Shown: positions 1 through 7,117 of the stretch, piece after piece
Layout: each line of letters opens with the position of its first letter
Position numbering within the stretch: position 1 is the first letter of the stretch
Source: a virus
Strand: one strand, 5' to 3'
IMG/VR virus record: IMGVR_UViG_3300044630_005970
Coordinates: 1-30,278 of that record
DNA: 30,278 nucleotides
Position numbers and translations under genes: made by a program
The notes under the pieces: generated by a model
Databases searched by the model: none
Told to the model about the DNA's origin: nothing
Seen by the model: the letters and a program-made list of their open reading frames with translations, nothing else

Positions 1-2
1 AG

Positions 3-293
3 GTGCGCCGTCACCTCGGAGTAGATGCTGCGCATGTCTACGGCGGTTTGCTGGCCACGCTGACCGCATGGTGTGAGCGTCACCAGATACCGTACCAAGG
101 TGTGCCTGTGGGCACCATCAAACGCCATGCCACTGGCAAGGGCAACGCGGGCAAGGCCGAGGTGATTGCGGCCATGAAAGCGCTTGGCCACCCGGTCACC
201 GACGACAACGAGGCGGATGCCCTTGCGCTCTTGCACTGGGCGCTGGCGCAGTGTACGGATCCCGCCTTGAGCAAGGAGGTGCGCCATGGCTAA
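3..293 (+). CDS. RuvC-like Holliday junction resolvase, 5'-truncated by the window edge
   Basis: The visible 96 residues are the C-terminal part of an RNase H-fold nuclease of the RuvC type, which cleaves branched DNA. The region around residues 45-80 carries the pattern GKGNAGK...DDNEADALALLHWA, whose acidic residues (DNEAD) match the last catalytic carboxylates of RuvC-like enzymes. The lysine-rich segment before it also fits the family. The first codon in view is GTG, but the true start and the N-terminal catalytic residues almost certainly lie left of the window. The stop overlaps the next gene by 8 bases, so the two are probably cotranscribed. Phage resolvases of this kind usually sit in the replication or late-early region and trim DNA branches before packaging. 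Confidence 0.7.
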   Translation: MRRHLGVDAAHVYGGLLATLTAWCERHQIPYQGVPVGTIKRHATGKGNAGKAEVIAAMKALGHPVTDDNEADALALLHWALAQCTDPALSKEVRHG

Positions 294-807
294 AAAGCAA
301 GTTGCACAGCCATTGACCCATGGCACTTTGGTGAGTCTGCCCGGCGGTCGGGTTGGTGAGTGGATCAGTGAGGCGGAGGAAGGCACCAGCTTTCGCACCG
401 AGCATTTCCGGACTGTCGACTCGCTCGGCCTTTTGATGCGCAATGGCGCGATCACGGCGCAGATGCACGACGCGGGTCAGGACTTCTCTCGCACATTTGT
501 TTTTGCTCAGCTAAGTTCAGCGGGCTCACCACCGCTTGATCGCATACCTGGTGGTCATTGGCAGGACACGATGACAGAGCGCTGTGCCTGGGCTAGAAAG
601 CGGTTGGGTGAGGCGCTCGATGCAGTGGGTGGTATCAGTAGCCCCGGTGGTTGCGCTGTCTGGCACGTGGCCGGTTTGGGTCAAAGCGTGAAGGAGTGGT
701 CTGCTCAGGAAGGTTGGAACGGACGCACACTCAACCAGTACGAGGCCAAGGGCATTTTGGTTGGCGCATTGGGTGTGTTGGCGGTGCATTACGGGTACAG
801 TCGTTAA
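286..807 (+). CDS. DUF6456-like phage protein of unknown function
   Basis: A 173-residue protein that starts at an ATG preceded by AAGGAGG (273-279) inside the end of the resolvase gene. Its C-terminal half, with RKRLGEALDAVGG, a WHVxG element, a GW.GR segment and a final LGVLAVHYG, resembles the DUF6456 domain found in proteobacterial phage and phage-derived proteins. No catalytic motif or membrane segment is visible. Some members of this group are annotated as helix-turn-helix or replication-associated proteins, but I cannot derive a function here. Its coupling to the resolvase suggests it is the last gene of the early or middle operon. Confidence 0.6.
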   Translation: MAKKQVAQPLTHGTLVSLPGGRVGEWISEAEEGTSFRTEHFRTVDSLGLLMRNGAITAQMHDAGQDFSRTFVFAQLSSAGSPPLDRIPGGHWQDTMTERCAWARKRLGEALDAVGGISSPGGCAVWHVAGLGQSVKEWSAQEGWNGRTLNQYEAKGILVGALGVLAVHYGYSR

Positions 808-814
808 AAAACGC

Positions 815-843
815 TTGTCAGGACGTTGTCCGGACGCTATGAT
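815..843 (+). promoter_or_regulatory. sigma70-type promoter with overlapping operator for the toxin-antitoxin operon
   Basis: TTGTCA (815-820) and TATGAT (838-843) are separated by exactly 17 bases, a near-consensus sigma70 promoter. The spacer holds two nested inverted repeats, GGAC-GTT-GTCC (821-831) and GTCCGGAC (828-835). They would suit binding by a ribbon-helix-helix antitoxin, so autorepression is likely. The antitoxin ATG lies 28 bases after the -10 element. Confidence 0.7.
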
Positions 844-871
844 GGGTCAACTTTTCAAAAAAGGGGTCGCC

Positions 872-1150
872 ATGACCGCAGTCATTCATTCCAAATCTGA
901 GCGCATTGATGTGCGAGCCAGCACGCCTGTGAAGCAATTGCTTCAGGAAGCGGCGCGCGTGGCGCACAAAAATGTGAGCGAGTTTCTGCTTGACGCGGGC
1001 ATCATCGCGGCTAACCAGACCTTGGCTGACCGCACCCGTTTCGAGCTAAGCGACGACAAGTGGTTGGCGTTTCAGGCTGCACTTGACCAGCCCGTGAGTG
1101 CCAAGCCCAAGCTCAAGAAGCTTTTGTCTGAGCCGGGGCTGCTTGGTTGA
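872..1150 (+). CDS. Antitoxin of the DUF1778/TacA family (ribbon-helix-helix)
   Basis: A 92-residue protein. The ATG at 872 was chosen because it follows a purine-rich AAAAAAGGGG tract and sits just behind a strong promoter; the longer reading frame would begin upstream of that promoter. Residues 9-50 (ERIDVRAS..VKQLLQEAARVA..NVSEFLLDAG) form a typical ribbon-helix-helix DNA-binding domain. Residues 58-72 (FELSDDKWLAFQAALDQP) match the C-terminal segment that wraps and blocks GNAT toxins. The stop overlaps the toxin start by 4 bases (TTGA), so translation is coupled. Known family members repress their own operon together with the toxin. Confidence 0.9.
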   Translation: MTAVIHSKSERIDVRASTPVKQLLQEAARVAHKNVSEFLLDAGIIAANQTLADRTRFELSDDKWLAFQAALDQPVSAKPKLKKLLSEPGLLG

Positions 1151-1659
1151 GTTCGCATGCTTACGAGCCAGTTCGCAAACTGGCCGGCTCGGACACCGTT
1201 GAGTCCTTCGACTGTGGCCAGAGCGCACTGAATCAGTTTTTGCAGCGCTTTGCGCTCGTCAACCAAAAATCTAATAGCGCGCAAACCTACGTGAGTTGCC
1301 ATTCGGGCTCGGTCGTTGGTTTCTACAGTTTGGCGGTTGGTAGCGTTGAGCCTTCCAGTGCGGCACCTCGTGTAACCAAAGGTATTCCACAGCACCCCGT
1401 GCCGGTGATGATTCTGGCCCGGCTTGCGGTGGACCTTCAGCACCAAGGCGCTGGGCTTGGCAAAGCACTGCTCAAAGACGCGCTGCTGCGCACTGCACAA
1501 GCGGCAGACATTGCCGGAATTCGTGCACTGCTGGTGCATGCAAAGGACGAGACTGCCAGGCAGTGGTATCTCAATTGGGAGTTTGAACCCAGCCCATCTG
1601 ATCCGTTTCACCTGTTCCTTTTGATGAAGGACATCAAGGCCATGGTGGGTAAATCGTGA
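1147..1659 (+). CDS. GNAT-family acetyltransferase toxin (TacT-like)
   Basis: A 170-residue toxin that starts at TTG inside the antitoxin stop (TTGA). TacT-type toxins acetylate the amino group of charged aminoacyl-tRNAs and stop translation. Family features seen are the N-terminal FDCGQSALNQFL (21-32), the acetyl-CoA pyrophosphate-binding loop QHQGAGLGKAL (98-108) and a tyrosine in WYLNWEFEP (Y141), which corresponds in position to the catalytic tyrosine of TacT. The length is normal and no damage is seen, so the module looks functional. It probably serves prophage maintenance or anti-phage defence, carried as a moron between phage modules. Confidence 0.9.
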   Translation: MSSHAYEPVRKLAGSDTVESFDCGQSALNQFLQRFALVNQKSNSAQTYVSCHSGSVVGFYSLAVGSVEPSSAAPRVTKGIPQHPVPVMILARLAVDLQHQGAGLGKALLKDALLRTAQAADIAGIRALLVHAKDETARQWYLNWEFEPSPSDPFHLFLLMKDIKAMVGKS

Positions 1660-1708
1660 GTTAAAAGTACAGGGTATTTAGTCGATGAATAAATCGCACG
1701 AAAACCCC

Positions 1709-1738
1709 TTGACGCGGTATATATCGAAGCGGTAGCAT
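1709..1738 (+). promoter_or_regulatory. Possible promoter upstream of the methyltransferase
   Basis: TTGACG (1709-1714) is followed after 18 bases by TAGCAT (1733-1738). This is a fair -35 but a weak -10 with a long spacer. It lies in the gap between the toxin gene and the terminator-like hairpin at 1759-1790. Transcripts starting here would meet that hairpin first, so this may be a leader with attenuation, or the match may be chance. Confidence 0.3.
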
Positions 1739-1758
1739 TCAGCTAATCACTCAAATTA

Positions 1759-1790
1759 CGCCCACACGGTTTGCGCCTTGTGGGCGTTTT
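1759..1790 (+). terminator. Intrinsic terminator or attenuator hairpin before the methyltransferase
   Basis: CGCCCACA (1759-1766) pairs perfectly with TGTGGGCG (1779-1786) across a 12-base loop and is followed by TTTTGTTT. It can end the toxin-antitoxin transcript. It lies inside the longest open frame of the following methyltransferase, which is one reason to place that gene's start downstream. Confidence 0.6.
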
Positions 1791-1881
1791 GTTTGGGTCT
1801 TCACTTCCCCGCATTTACCGCGCTTGCAAGCAGCCCTCGCTGGTTGACCTGCAAGCTGCGCTCCAACCCGAAAGCTTCCCT

Positions 1882-3168
1882 ATGACACCCGAGATCCGAA
1901 TGGTCGCGGTGGATTCGCTCATCCCGTATGCGCGAAACGCCCGCACCCACAGCGATGACCAGGTGGCACAAATTGCCGCATCCATCTCCGAGTTTGGTTT
2001 TACCAATCCGATCCTGACAGATGGGGACAAAGGCGTGATCGCAGGACACGGACGCTTGGCTGCAGCGCGCAAACTTGCACTGACTGAAGTGCCCGTGATT
2101 GAGCTGGGCCACCTCACCGCAATTCAAAAGAAAGCCTACATCCTGGCCGACAACCGCATCGCTGCAAACGCTGGCTGGGACGAAGAGTTGCTCAAGCTTG
2201 AGATTGCCGAACTCGATGAGGCTGACTTCAATCTGGAGTTGATGGGCTTTGGTGATGAAGAGCTTGAGCGTTTGCTCAACGGTGATGGCGACACCACGGG
2301 CCTGACCGAAGACGATGCAGTACCCGAGTTGCCAGCCGAACCTGTTTCCAAAACAGGTGATGTGTGGGTCTTGGGTCAGCACCGTTTGCTGTGTGGTGAC
2401 TCCACCGTGCTCTCCGATGTGGAGCGACTGATGAATGGCCAGCTCGCCGACATGGCTTTCACCGATCCACCCTACAACGTGGACTACGGCAACAGCGCCA
2501 AAGACAAGATGCGAGGCAAGGACCGTCGCATCATGAACGATGCGCTAGGAGATGGGTTCTATAAGTTCCTCTACGACGCCTGCGTCAACTTGTTGGTGGT
2601 CACCAAAGGAGCCTGCTATGTGTGCATGAGCTCCTCTGAGTTGCACACCTTGCAAAAAGCCTGGCTTGATGCGGGCGGCAAGTGGTCCACATTTGTGATC
2701 TGGGCCAAGAACACTTTTACGCTTGGACGCGCCGACTACCAGCGCCAGTACGAGCCAATCCTTTATGGTTGGAAAGATGGCGCAAAACACTTCTGGTGCG
2801 GTGACCGCGACCAGTCAGACATTTGGAATTACAACAAGCCCCGTGTGAACGATTTACACCCGACGATGAAGCCGGTGGAGTTGGTCGAGCGTGCCATCAA
2901 GAACTCATCCAAGACACGCGACATCGTGATCGATTTGTTTGGCGGATCTGGCACAACGCTCATTGCATGCGAGAAAACGAATCGCCAAGCCCGTCTCATG
3001 GAGATGGATCCCAAGTACGTGGACGTTATCGTCAAGCGTTGGGAGGAATACACAGGACAAAAAGCCACCCGTGAAGCGGATGGCTCTGCATTTGCAGATC
3101 TATCGCCGCAAGGTCAGTCTGTTTTAGCTGATGCTGTGGGGAGCGAGCTAGAGGGTGAGACCCTGTAG
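1882..3168 (+). CDS. DNA methyltransferase with N-terminal ParB-like domain
   Basis: A 428-residue two-domain protein. Residues 5-100 are a ParB/sulfiredoxin-like domain (VDSLIPYARNARTHSDDQVAQIAASI...GHGRLAAARKL). The rest is an N4-cytosine/N6-adenine methyltransferase: DPPYN (195-199, catalytic motif IV), followed much later by DLFGGSGTT (351-359, SAM-binding motif I) and MEMDPKY (373-379). The order IV before I indicates a beta-class enzyme. The frame is open from 1771, but that region contains a terminator hairpin, so ATG 1882 is preferred; its ribosome binding site is weak. Such fusions are common next to phage terminase genes and are thought to modify phage DNA against restriction. Target sequence unknown. 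Confidence 0.88.
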   Translation: MTPEIRMVAVDSLIPYARNARTHSDDQVAQIAASISEFGFTNPILTDGDKGVIAGHGRLAAARKLALTEVPVIELGHLTAIQKKAYILADNRIAANAGWDEELLKLEIAELDEADFNLELMGFGDEELERLLNGDGDTTGLTEDDAVPELPAEPVSKTGDVWVLGQHRLLCGDSTVLSDVERLMNGQLADMAFTDPPYNVDYGNSAKDKMRGKDRRIMNDALGDGFYKFLYDACVNLLVVTKGACYVCMSSSELHTLQKAWLDAGGKWSTFVIWAKNTFTLGRADYQRQYEPILYGWKDGAKHFWCGDRDQSDIWNYNKPRVNDLHPTMKPVELVERAIKNSSKTRDIVIDLFGGSGTTLIACEKTNRQARLMEMDPKYVDVIVKRWEEYTGQKATREADGSAFADLSPQGQSVLADAVGSELEGETL

Positions 3169-3590
3169 ACCCGCTCACCACCGCTCTCTTTGACGGAGTC
3201 GATGGTCAGGCCCAGCTTCTTTTTCAAAGTTCCAGCCATACAACCGCGCACCGTGTGCGCCTGCCATCCTGTGGCCTCCACCATTTGAGGGAGGGTTGCA
3301 CCTTCGGGGCGTTTCATCAGATCGATGAGTACCGACTGTTTGCTGCCTTCGCGTTTGGGTTTGGCCGGTGGCTCAATACCAATGGCCTTCAAGCCTGCAA
3401 CGGTGATGGCAAAACGGGTAGAGCCCTCTGGTCCTTTGCTGTGGGGTCTGATCAGGCCTTCATTGCCAAGGCTGGTCAGCACCTTGATCAATGCACCACC
3501 TTTGAGGTTGGACGGGAAGTCGGTCAGCACATGCTGAGGATGGCTGGCTGCAGCGTTGAGAAGCAAGGTTTGGCTGGGTGTGAGTTTCAT
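3114..3590 (-). CDS. DUF3489 domain protein
   Basis: A 158-residue protein read leftwards, with a good ribosome binding site (GGAGG five bases before ATG at 3590). The C-terminal part carries the DUF3489 signature (GATLPQMVEATGWQAHTVRGCMAGTLKKKLGL), which resembles a winged-helix fold. The N-terminal 60 residues (LTPSQTLLLNAAA...KVLTSLGNEGLI) also look like a winged helix. A DNA-binding or regulatory role is plausible but not shown. It is the last gene of a three-gene minus-strand operon, and its 3' end overlaps the methyltransferase 3' end by 55 bases in convergent orientation. Confidence 0.8.
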   Translation of the reverse strand: MKLTPSQTLLLNAAASHPQHVLTDFPSNLKGGALIKVLTSLGNEGLIRPHSKGPEGSTRFAITVAGLKAIGIEPPAKPKREGSKQSVLIDLMKRPEGATLPQMVEATGWQAHTVRGCMAGTLKKKLGLTIDSVKESGGERVYRVSPSSSLPTASAKTD

Positions 3591-3604
3591 GTTGACCTCC
3601 GGTA

Positions 3605-3793
3605 TCAGTTTGGTTGGGTTGTTTGTTTGGATTGCTGGCCAGCCGTGAATGCGGCTTGCAGGGCTTCTTTGAGGCCCCAGACGCTGACTTCATGAAAGTC
3701 CAGGCGGTCGCTGTTGCGTGTTGCCAGCGTGTCGATGTGCAGATGCTCTGCGGCGATTTGGTTGAGCAGACGCTCCAATGTTTTGGCGTCCAT
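3605..3793 (-). CDS. DUF6900-like small protein
   Basis: A 62-residue protein starting at ATG 3793, overlapping the upstream stop by one base (TGATG); a GTG one codon earlier is the alternative. The pattern LLNQIAAEHLHIDTLATRNSDRLDFHEVSVWGLKEALQAAF fits the DUF6900 family, found widely in proteobacterial prophages and plasmids beside DUF3489 genes. Function unknown. No membrane segment or catalytic motif is visible. Confidence 0.7.
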   Translation of the reverse strand: MDAKTLERLLNQIAAEHLHIDTLATRNSDRLDFHEVSVWGLKEALQAAFTAGQQSKQTTQPN

Positions 3794-3999
3794 CACTTGG
3801 CTCCCCGCACCTGGTGGATCTGGCGGGCGCGGTCAAAGCCGACCCACTCGCCTTGGGTATCAAGGCCGCGTGAGGCCAGCTCCTCGCGGGCCAGCAGGTT
3901 GAGGTCAAGTTCCCCACGTGCGGCGGCTGCCAGTACCTTGGTGAGCGCGATCTGGATGAACCCGACCTCGTCGACGGTGAACTGTGTGGTGTAGGTCAT
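3793..3999 (-). CDS. Conserved hypothetical small phage protein
   Basis: A 68-residue protein. ATG 3999 is chosen because AAGGAG lies nine bases before it on the minus strand; the longer frame has no comparable signal. The sequence (LAAAARGELDLNLLAREELASRGLDTQGEWVGFDRARQIH) resembles small proteins that commonly precede DUF6900 genes, but I know no function. It is the first gene of the minus-strand operon, and its promoter should lie in the divergent interval 4000-4128 shared with the HNH gene. Confidence 0.65.
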   Translation of the reverse strand: MTYTTQFTVDEVGFIQIALTKVLAAAARGELDLNLLAREELASRGLDTQGEWVGFDRARQIHQVRGAK

Positions 4000-4128
4000 T
4001 TGCAAAGCTCCTTGGGTTGTTGATGACGTTCCTATGAACGCTCTGAATCCAAGTGAAGCCAAGCTTTATCTGCATCAATTGCGATTAGTTTTTTGATTGA
4101 GTTGCTTACACGCCAATACCGAGCCGCT

Positions 4129-4494
4129 ATGCCCCGCAGTGCCCCGACACCATGCCGTCACCCCGCCTGCGCGTTGGTGCTGGACAAGCCCGGCTACTGC
4201 GAGCAGCACCGCCCCAAGGTGCACCGGGACTACGGGCGTGCCAGGCGTGGCTTTGATACTGAGCTGGGCTTCTACCAGTCCGCGCGCTGGCGTGAGGTAC
4301 GTGCTGCATTCCTGCGTGAACACCCGCTGTGTGTGGCGTGCAAGGGGGCGGGTCTGGTGGTGGCTGCCAAGGTTGCCGACCACATCAGGCCGCTCAAGGA
4401 CGGCGGCGAGCGCTTTGACTGGGTCAATCTGCAAGGGCTGTGCGTCTCATGTCACAACCGAAAGACGGCGCGTGAGACTGCAGGTCGGGGCTGA
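4129..4494 (+). CDS. HNH endonuclease (packaging-associated)
   Basis: A 121-residue protein starting at ATG 4129; the frame extends to a TTG at 4093, but the zinc-binding segment begins only after the ATG. An N-terminal C9-C14-C24-H27 set may bind zinc. The nuclease core has CVAC (68-71), ADHIRPL with H85, N100 in WVNLQGLC and C105-xx-C108-H109-N, the classic HNH arrangement with its structural zinc. HNH proteins directly before small terminase genes work with the terminase in cos cleavage in HK97-like phages, and this position supports the same role here. Confidence 0.88.
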   Translation: MPRSAPTPCRHPACALVLDKPGYCEQHRPKVHRDYGRARRGFDTELGFYQSARWREVRAAFLREHPLCVACKGAGLVVAAKVADHIRPLKDGGERFDWVNLQGLCVSCHNRKTARETAGRG

Positions 4495-4497
4495 CTA

Positions 4498-4524
4498 CCC
4501 CCCCCGGGGGGGTCTCAATCTCTA
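4498..4524. other. C8G7 palindrome and following sequence, candidate cos region
   Basis: Four bases behind the HNH stop, eight C (4498-4505) run directly into seven G (4506-4512), giving a 14-base perfect palindrome, followed by TCTCAATCTCTACAG. G-rich stretches of this type are often seen between HNH and small terminase genes of cos phages. A cleavage or recognition site is therefore plausible by position; this is an inference, not a demonstrated site. Confidence 0.35.
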
Positions 4525-4639
4525 CAGACGGCGGCCAAAGATGCGTGCGCCTGCCAAGATTTTTGCGCGTGCAAATTGAAACCAAGGGGGGTTGCCCCGA
4601 AGGCAGCCTAATGCCGGACCTCGCCGGTCGGGGCTAAGA

Positions 4640-4659
4640 GCCGATCAGTTGAGATCGGC
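4640..4659. other. Perfect 7-bp hairpin in the HNH-terminase gap
   Basis: GCCGATC (4640-4646) and GATCGGC (4653-4659) flank the six-base loop AGTTGA. No T-tract follows on either strand, so it is not a standard terminator. It covers the stop of the possible minus-strand gene and could be part of the packaging site. Confidence 0.4.
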
Positions 4660-4872
4660 GATGAACTTTTCAATATTGATGGCTTTGGATTTCCCCACCG
4701 AGCGAATGATGGAGTTGGCGACGTTTTCTTCAACGACGCTGTTCCATTTGGAAAAGCTTTTGTCCGTCACGCTCTTGTCAAACGCAGATCGAACCGCCTC
4801 ACGCCCAGCTTTCATATCAGCCGCCAGAGCGGACTGAACGAGGCATTTTGAGATGACGTCGGCTTTGCGCAC
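4645..4872 (-). CDS. Possible small minus-strand gene, unknown
   Basis: The 438-base stretch between the HNH and small terminase genes holds no convincing plus-strand gene. On the minus strand a 75-residue frame starts at GTG and encodes a balanced, charged, helical-looking protein (for example SAFDKSVTDKSFSKWNSVVEENVANSIIRSVG). Its composition is more protein-like than that of shadow frames nearby. There is no strong ribosome binding site and I recognise no family. It may be a genuine small gene in the antisense orientation or chance coding potential. Confidence 0.3.
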   Translation of the reverse strand: MRKADVISKCLVQSALAADMKAGREAVRSAFDKSVTDKSFSKWNSVVEENVANSIIRSVGKSKAINIEKFIADLN

Positions 4873-4932
4873 TGGGAGTTTTCCGGTGGGTTTGAAGCCT
4901 CCATATTAACGATTACCAACGACTGAACCCAG

Positions 4933-5391
4933 ATGGCCGGAAGAAAACCACTCCCGACGGAGATCAAAAAGCTCAGGGGAACCCTGCAAAAGTGCAGGAC
5001 CAACCCGCATGAGCCGCAGCCCCAAGGGGATCTGGTTGCGCCGCCCGAGTACATGTCCGACGGGGCCAAGCAGGCCTGGCGCTATGCCATTGAGAGCGCG
5101 CCTGAGCATTTGCTGCGCAAACTCGATATGTCGGTGCTGGAGGTTTGGTCCTGCGCCGCTGACTTGTACCGCAAGGCCCAGATCGGAATCACCAAGACGG
5201 GTCTGCTGATCAAAGCGCCGAACACCGGTGTGCCGATGCAGTCGCCGTACTTGGCCATCGCCAACAAGCAGGCCCAGATCATGACCAAGGCAGCGGTGGA
5301 GATGGGATTTACGCCAGCCTCTCGTTCGCGTATCACACAGCCCACAGATACCCAGATCGATCTCGATCCTTGGGCGGACATAGCAGGCTGA
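4933..5391 (+). CDS. terS: Phage terminase small subunit, P27 family
   Basis: A 152-residue protein. The opening MAGRKPLPTEIKKLRGT and the helical body with a C-terminal basic and acidic tail are typical of P27-family small terminases. These bind the packaging site and hand the DNA to the large subunit. The gene lies nine bases before the large subunit gene, in the conserved HNH-TerS-TerL-portal order of HK97-type phages. No strong Shine-Dalgarno sequence precedes the ATG. Confidence 0.88.
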   Translation: MAGRKPLPTEIKKLRGTLQKCRTNPHEPQPQGDLVAPPEYMSDGAKQAWRYAIESAPEHLLRKLDMSVLEVWSCAADLYRKAQIGITKTGLLIKAPNTGVPMQSPYLAIANKQAQIMTKAAVEMGFTPASRSRITQPTDTQIDLDPWADIAG

Positions 5392-5400
5392 GACTGAACT

Positions 5401-7113
5401 TTGGCAGCAGATAACTACGCCGCCGTTGCCCGCAAGTATGCACAGGCAGTCGTTGCCGGTGACATCCTGACCTGCAAATGGGTCCAGCGTGCATGCCAAC
5501 GGCAGTTGAATGATCTGGCAAAGTTCAAGGGCAAGGCAAGTCCCTACCAGTTCAACCCAAAGCTCACCGACAAGGACGGGCGGGAATTCCATCCCGCTGA
5601 CAACCTGTGCGCGTTCATTGAACGCCTGCCCCACGTCAAGGGGCCGCTGGCAGGCGAAACGATCAAGTTGGAGCCTTGGCAGGTGTTCATCCTGACCACC
5701 GTATTTGGATGGGTCAAGCCTGACGGTAATCGCCGCTTTCGGCGCTCGTACATTGAGGTGCCACGTGGCAACGCTAAGTCGACCCTGTCGTCTGCGCTTG
5801 CGCTGTATATGCTGGCCGCCGATGGTGAAGGTGGTGCAGAGGTTTACTCTCTGGCCACCACCCGCGACCAGGCGCGCATTGTGTTTGGTGATGCGCAGAC
5901 CATGGCGCGCAGGTCACAGGGCTTTCGCAGCCGGTTCTCTGTCAACGTTGGTGCGCACAACATGAACGTGCTGCATACCGGCTCAAAGTTTGAAGCGCTC
6001 TCGGCAGAGGGATCTACGCTCGACGGCCTGAACATTCACTTCGGCTGCATTGATGAACTGCACGCCCATAAGACTCGCACCGTCTACGACGTTGTGGAGA
6101 CCGGTACCGGCAAGCGAGACAACTCGCTCTTGTGGGTGATCACCACCGCTGGCAGCAATCGCGCAGGCATTTGCTACGAGGTACGCACCTTTGTAACTCG
6201 ACTACTCGATGGTGTGTTCGAGGACGACAGCCAGTTTGGCATCGTCTACGGGCTGGACGACGGGGACGACTGGACCAGCGAAGACTCGCTGATGAAGGCC
6301 AACCCCAACTGGGGTATCTCGGTGCGCCCGGAAATCCTGGGACCGCTGCAGGCCAAGGCCATGCAGTTGCCCAGTGCAATGAACAACTTCAAGACCAAGC
6401 ACTTGAACGAGTGGGTCAACGCTGACACTGCATGGATGGACATGCGCTCCTGGGACGCCTGTGCTGATCAGGACCTGGACATCGAGTCCTTTGTTGGCCA
6501 GCCCTGCTGGGTGGGTCTGGACTTGGCCAGCAAGACAGACATTGCGGCATTGGTGATTGTGTTTGCCCATCCCGAGATTGCTGACGCATTCGTAGTCTTC
6601 GGCAAGTACTACCTGCCAGAGGACACGGTCAATGCCAACGGCAACAGTCAGTACCCGGGATGGATGCATACCGGACGCCTCACCGTGACGCCGGGCAATG
6701 TGATTGATTTCAGTTGGATCGAAGCGGATCTGAATGATCTGTCCTCTAGCTTTGCTGTTCAGGCAGTCGCGTTTGATCCGTTTCAGGCGACGCAACTCTC
6801 GACCCGAATGTTGAGTGAGGGGCTGCCCATGATTGAAGTGCGTCCGACGGTGCTGAATTTCTCAGAACCGATGAAGGCGCTTGAAGCCCTGGTGCTTCAA
6901 AAGAAATTGGTTCACGACGGTGACCCGGTTCTGGGTTGGATGGTCAGCAACGTGGTGGCCCACCTGGACGCCAAAGACAACATTTACCCACGCAAGGAGC
7001 GAGCAGAAAACAAGATCGACGGCATCGTGGCACTGATCATGGCCCTTTCAAGGGCAATCAAACCGGGAGACTCGGTGGTGCTGGGATCCGACTACGAGTT
7101 GATGTTGCTCTGA
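5401..7113 (+). CDS. terL: Phage terminase large subunit
   Basis: A 570-residue packaging motor and nuclease. It starts at TTG 5401, the only start that keeps the conserved N-terminus (NYAAVARKYAQAVVAGDI). The ATPase domain has a Walker A-like PRGNAKST (121-128, with Ala in place of the commoner Gly) and Walker B FGCIDE (214-219). The RNase H-like nuclease has GLDLASKTD (372-380, D374), D459 in AVAFDP and D540 in ENKIDG, which fit the usual three acidic metal ligands. It belongs to the terminase_1-type family (COG4626) that accompanies P27 small subunits. It cuts concatemers and pumps DNA through the portal encoded next. Confidence 0.95.
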   Translation: MAADNYAAVARKYAQAVVAGDILTCKWVQRACQRQLNDLAKFKGKASPYQFNPKLTDKDGREFHPADNLCAFIERLPHVKGPLAGETIKLEPWQVFILTTVFGWVKPDGNRRFRRSYIEVPRGNAKSTLSSALALYMLAADGEGGAEVYSLATTRDQARIVFGDAQTMARRSQGFRSRFSVNVGAHNMNVLHTGSKFEALSAEGSTLDGLNIHFGCIDELHAHKTRTVYDVVETGTGKRDNSLLWVITTAGSNRAGICYEVRTFVTRLLDGVFEDDSQFGIVYGLDDGDDWTSEDSLMKANPNWGISVRPEILGPLQAKAMQLPSAMNNFKTKHLNEWVNADTAWMDMRSWDACADQDLDIESFVGQPCWVGLDLASKTDIAALVIVFAHPEIADAFVVFGKYYLPEDTVNANGNSQYPGWMHTGRLTVTPGNVIDFSWIEADLNDLSSSFAVQAVAFDPFQATQLSTRMLSEGLPMIEVRPTVLNFSEPMKALEALVLQKKLVHDGDPVLGWMVSNVVAHLDAKDNIYPRKERAENKIDGIVALIMALSRAIKPGDSVVLGSDYELMLL

Positions 7114-7117
7114 ACTG

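Noticed and set aside
1771-1881. Upstream extension of the methyltransferase reading frame
   Set aside because: It would begin inside the loop of a terminator-like hairpin and encodes residues unlike the conserved ParB-like start; ATG 1882 gives the normal domain start.
3255-3695. Plus-strand frame of 146 residues opposite DUF3489
   Set aside because: Low-complexity Cys/Leu/Gly-rich translation opposite a gene with a good ribosome binding site and known domain.
4097-4579. Alternative plus-strand frame of 160 residues over the HNH gene
   Set aside because: Its translation is rich in Arg, Thr and Ser without motifs; the overlapping frame has a complete HNH domain, so this is a shadow frame.
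4592-4837. Plus-strand frame of 81 residues before the small terminase gene
   Set aside because: No ribosome binding site or motif; the minus-strand frame in the same place has more protein-like composition, and even that is uncertain.
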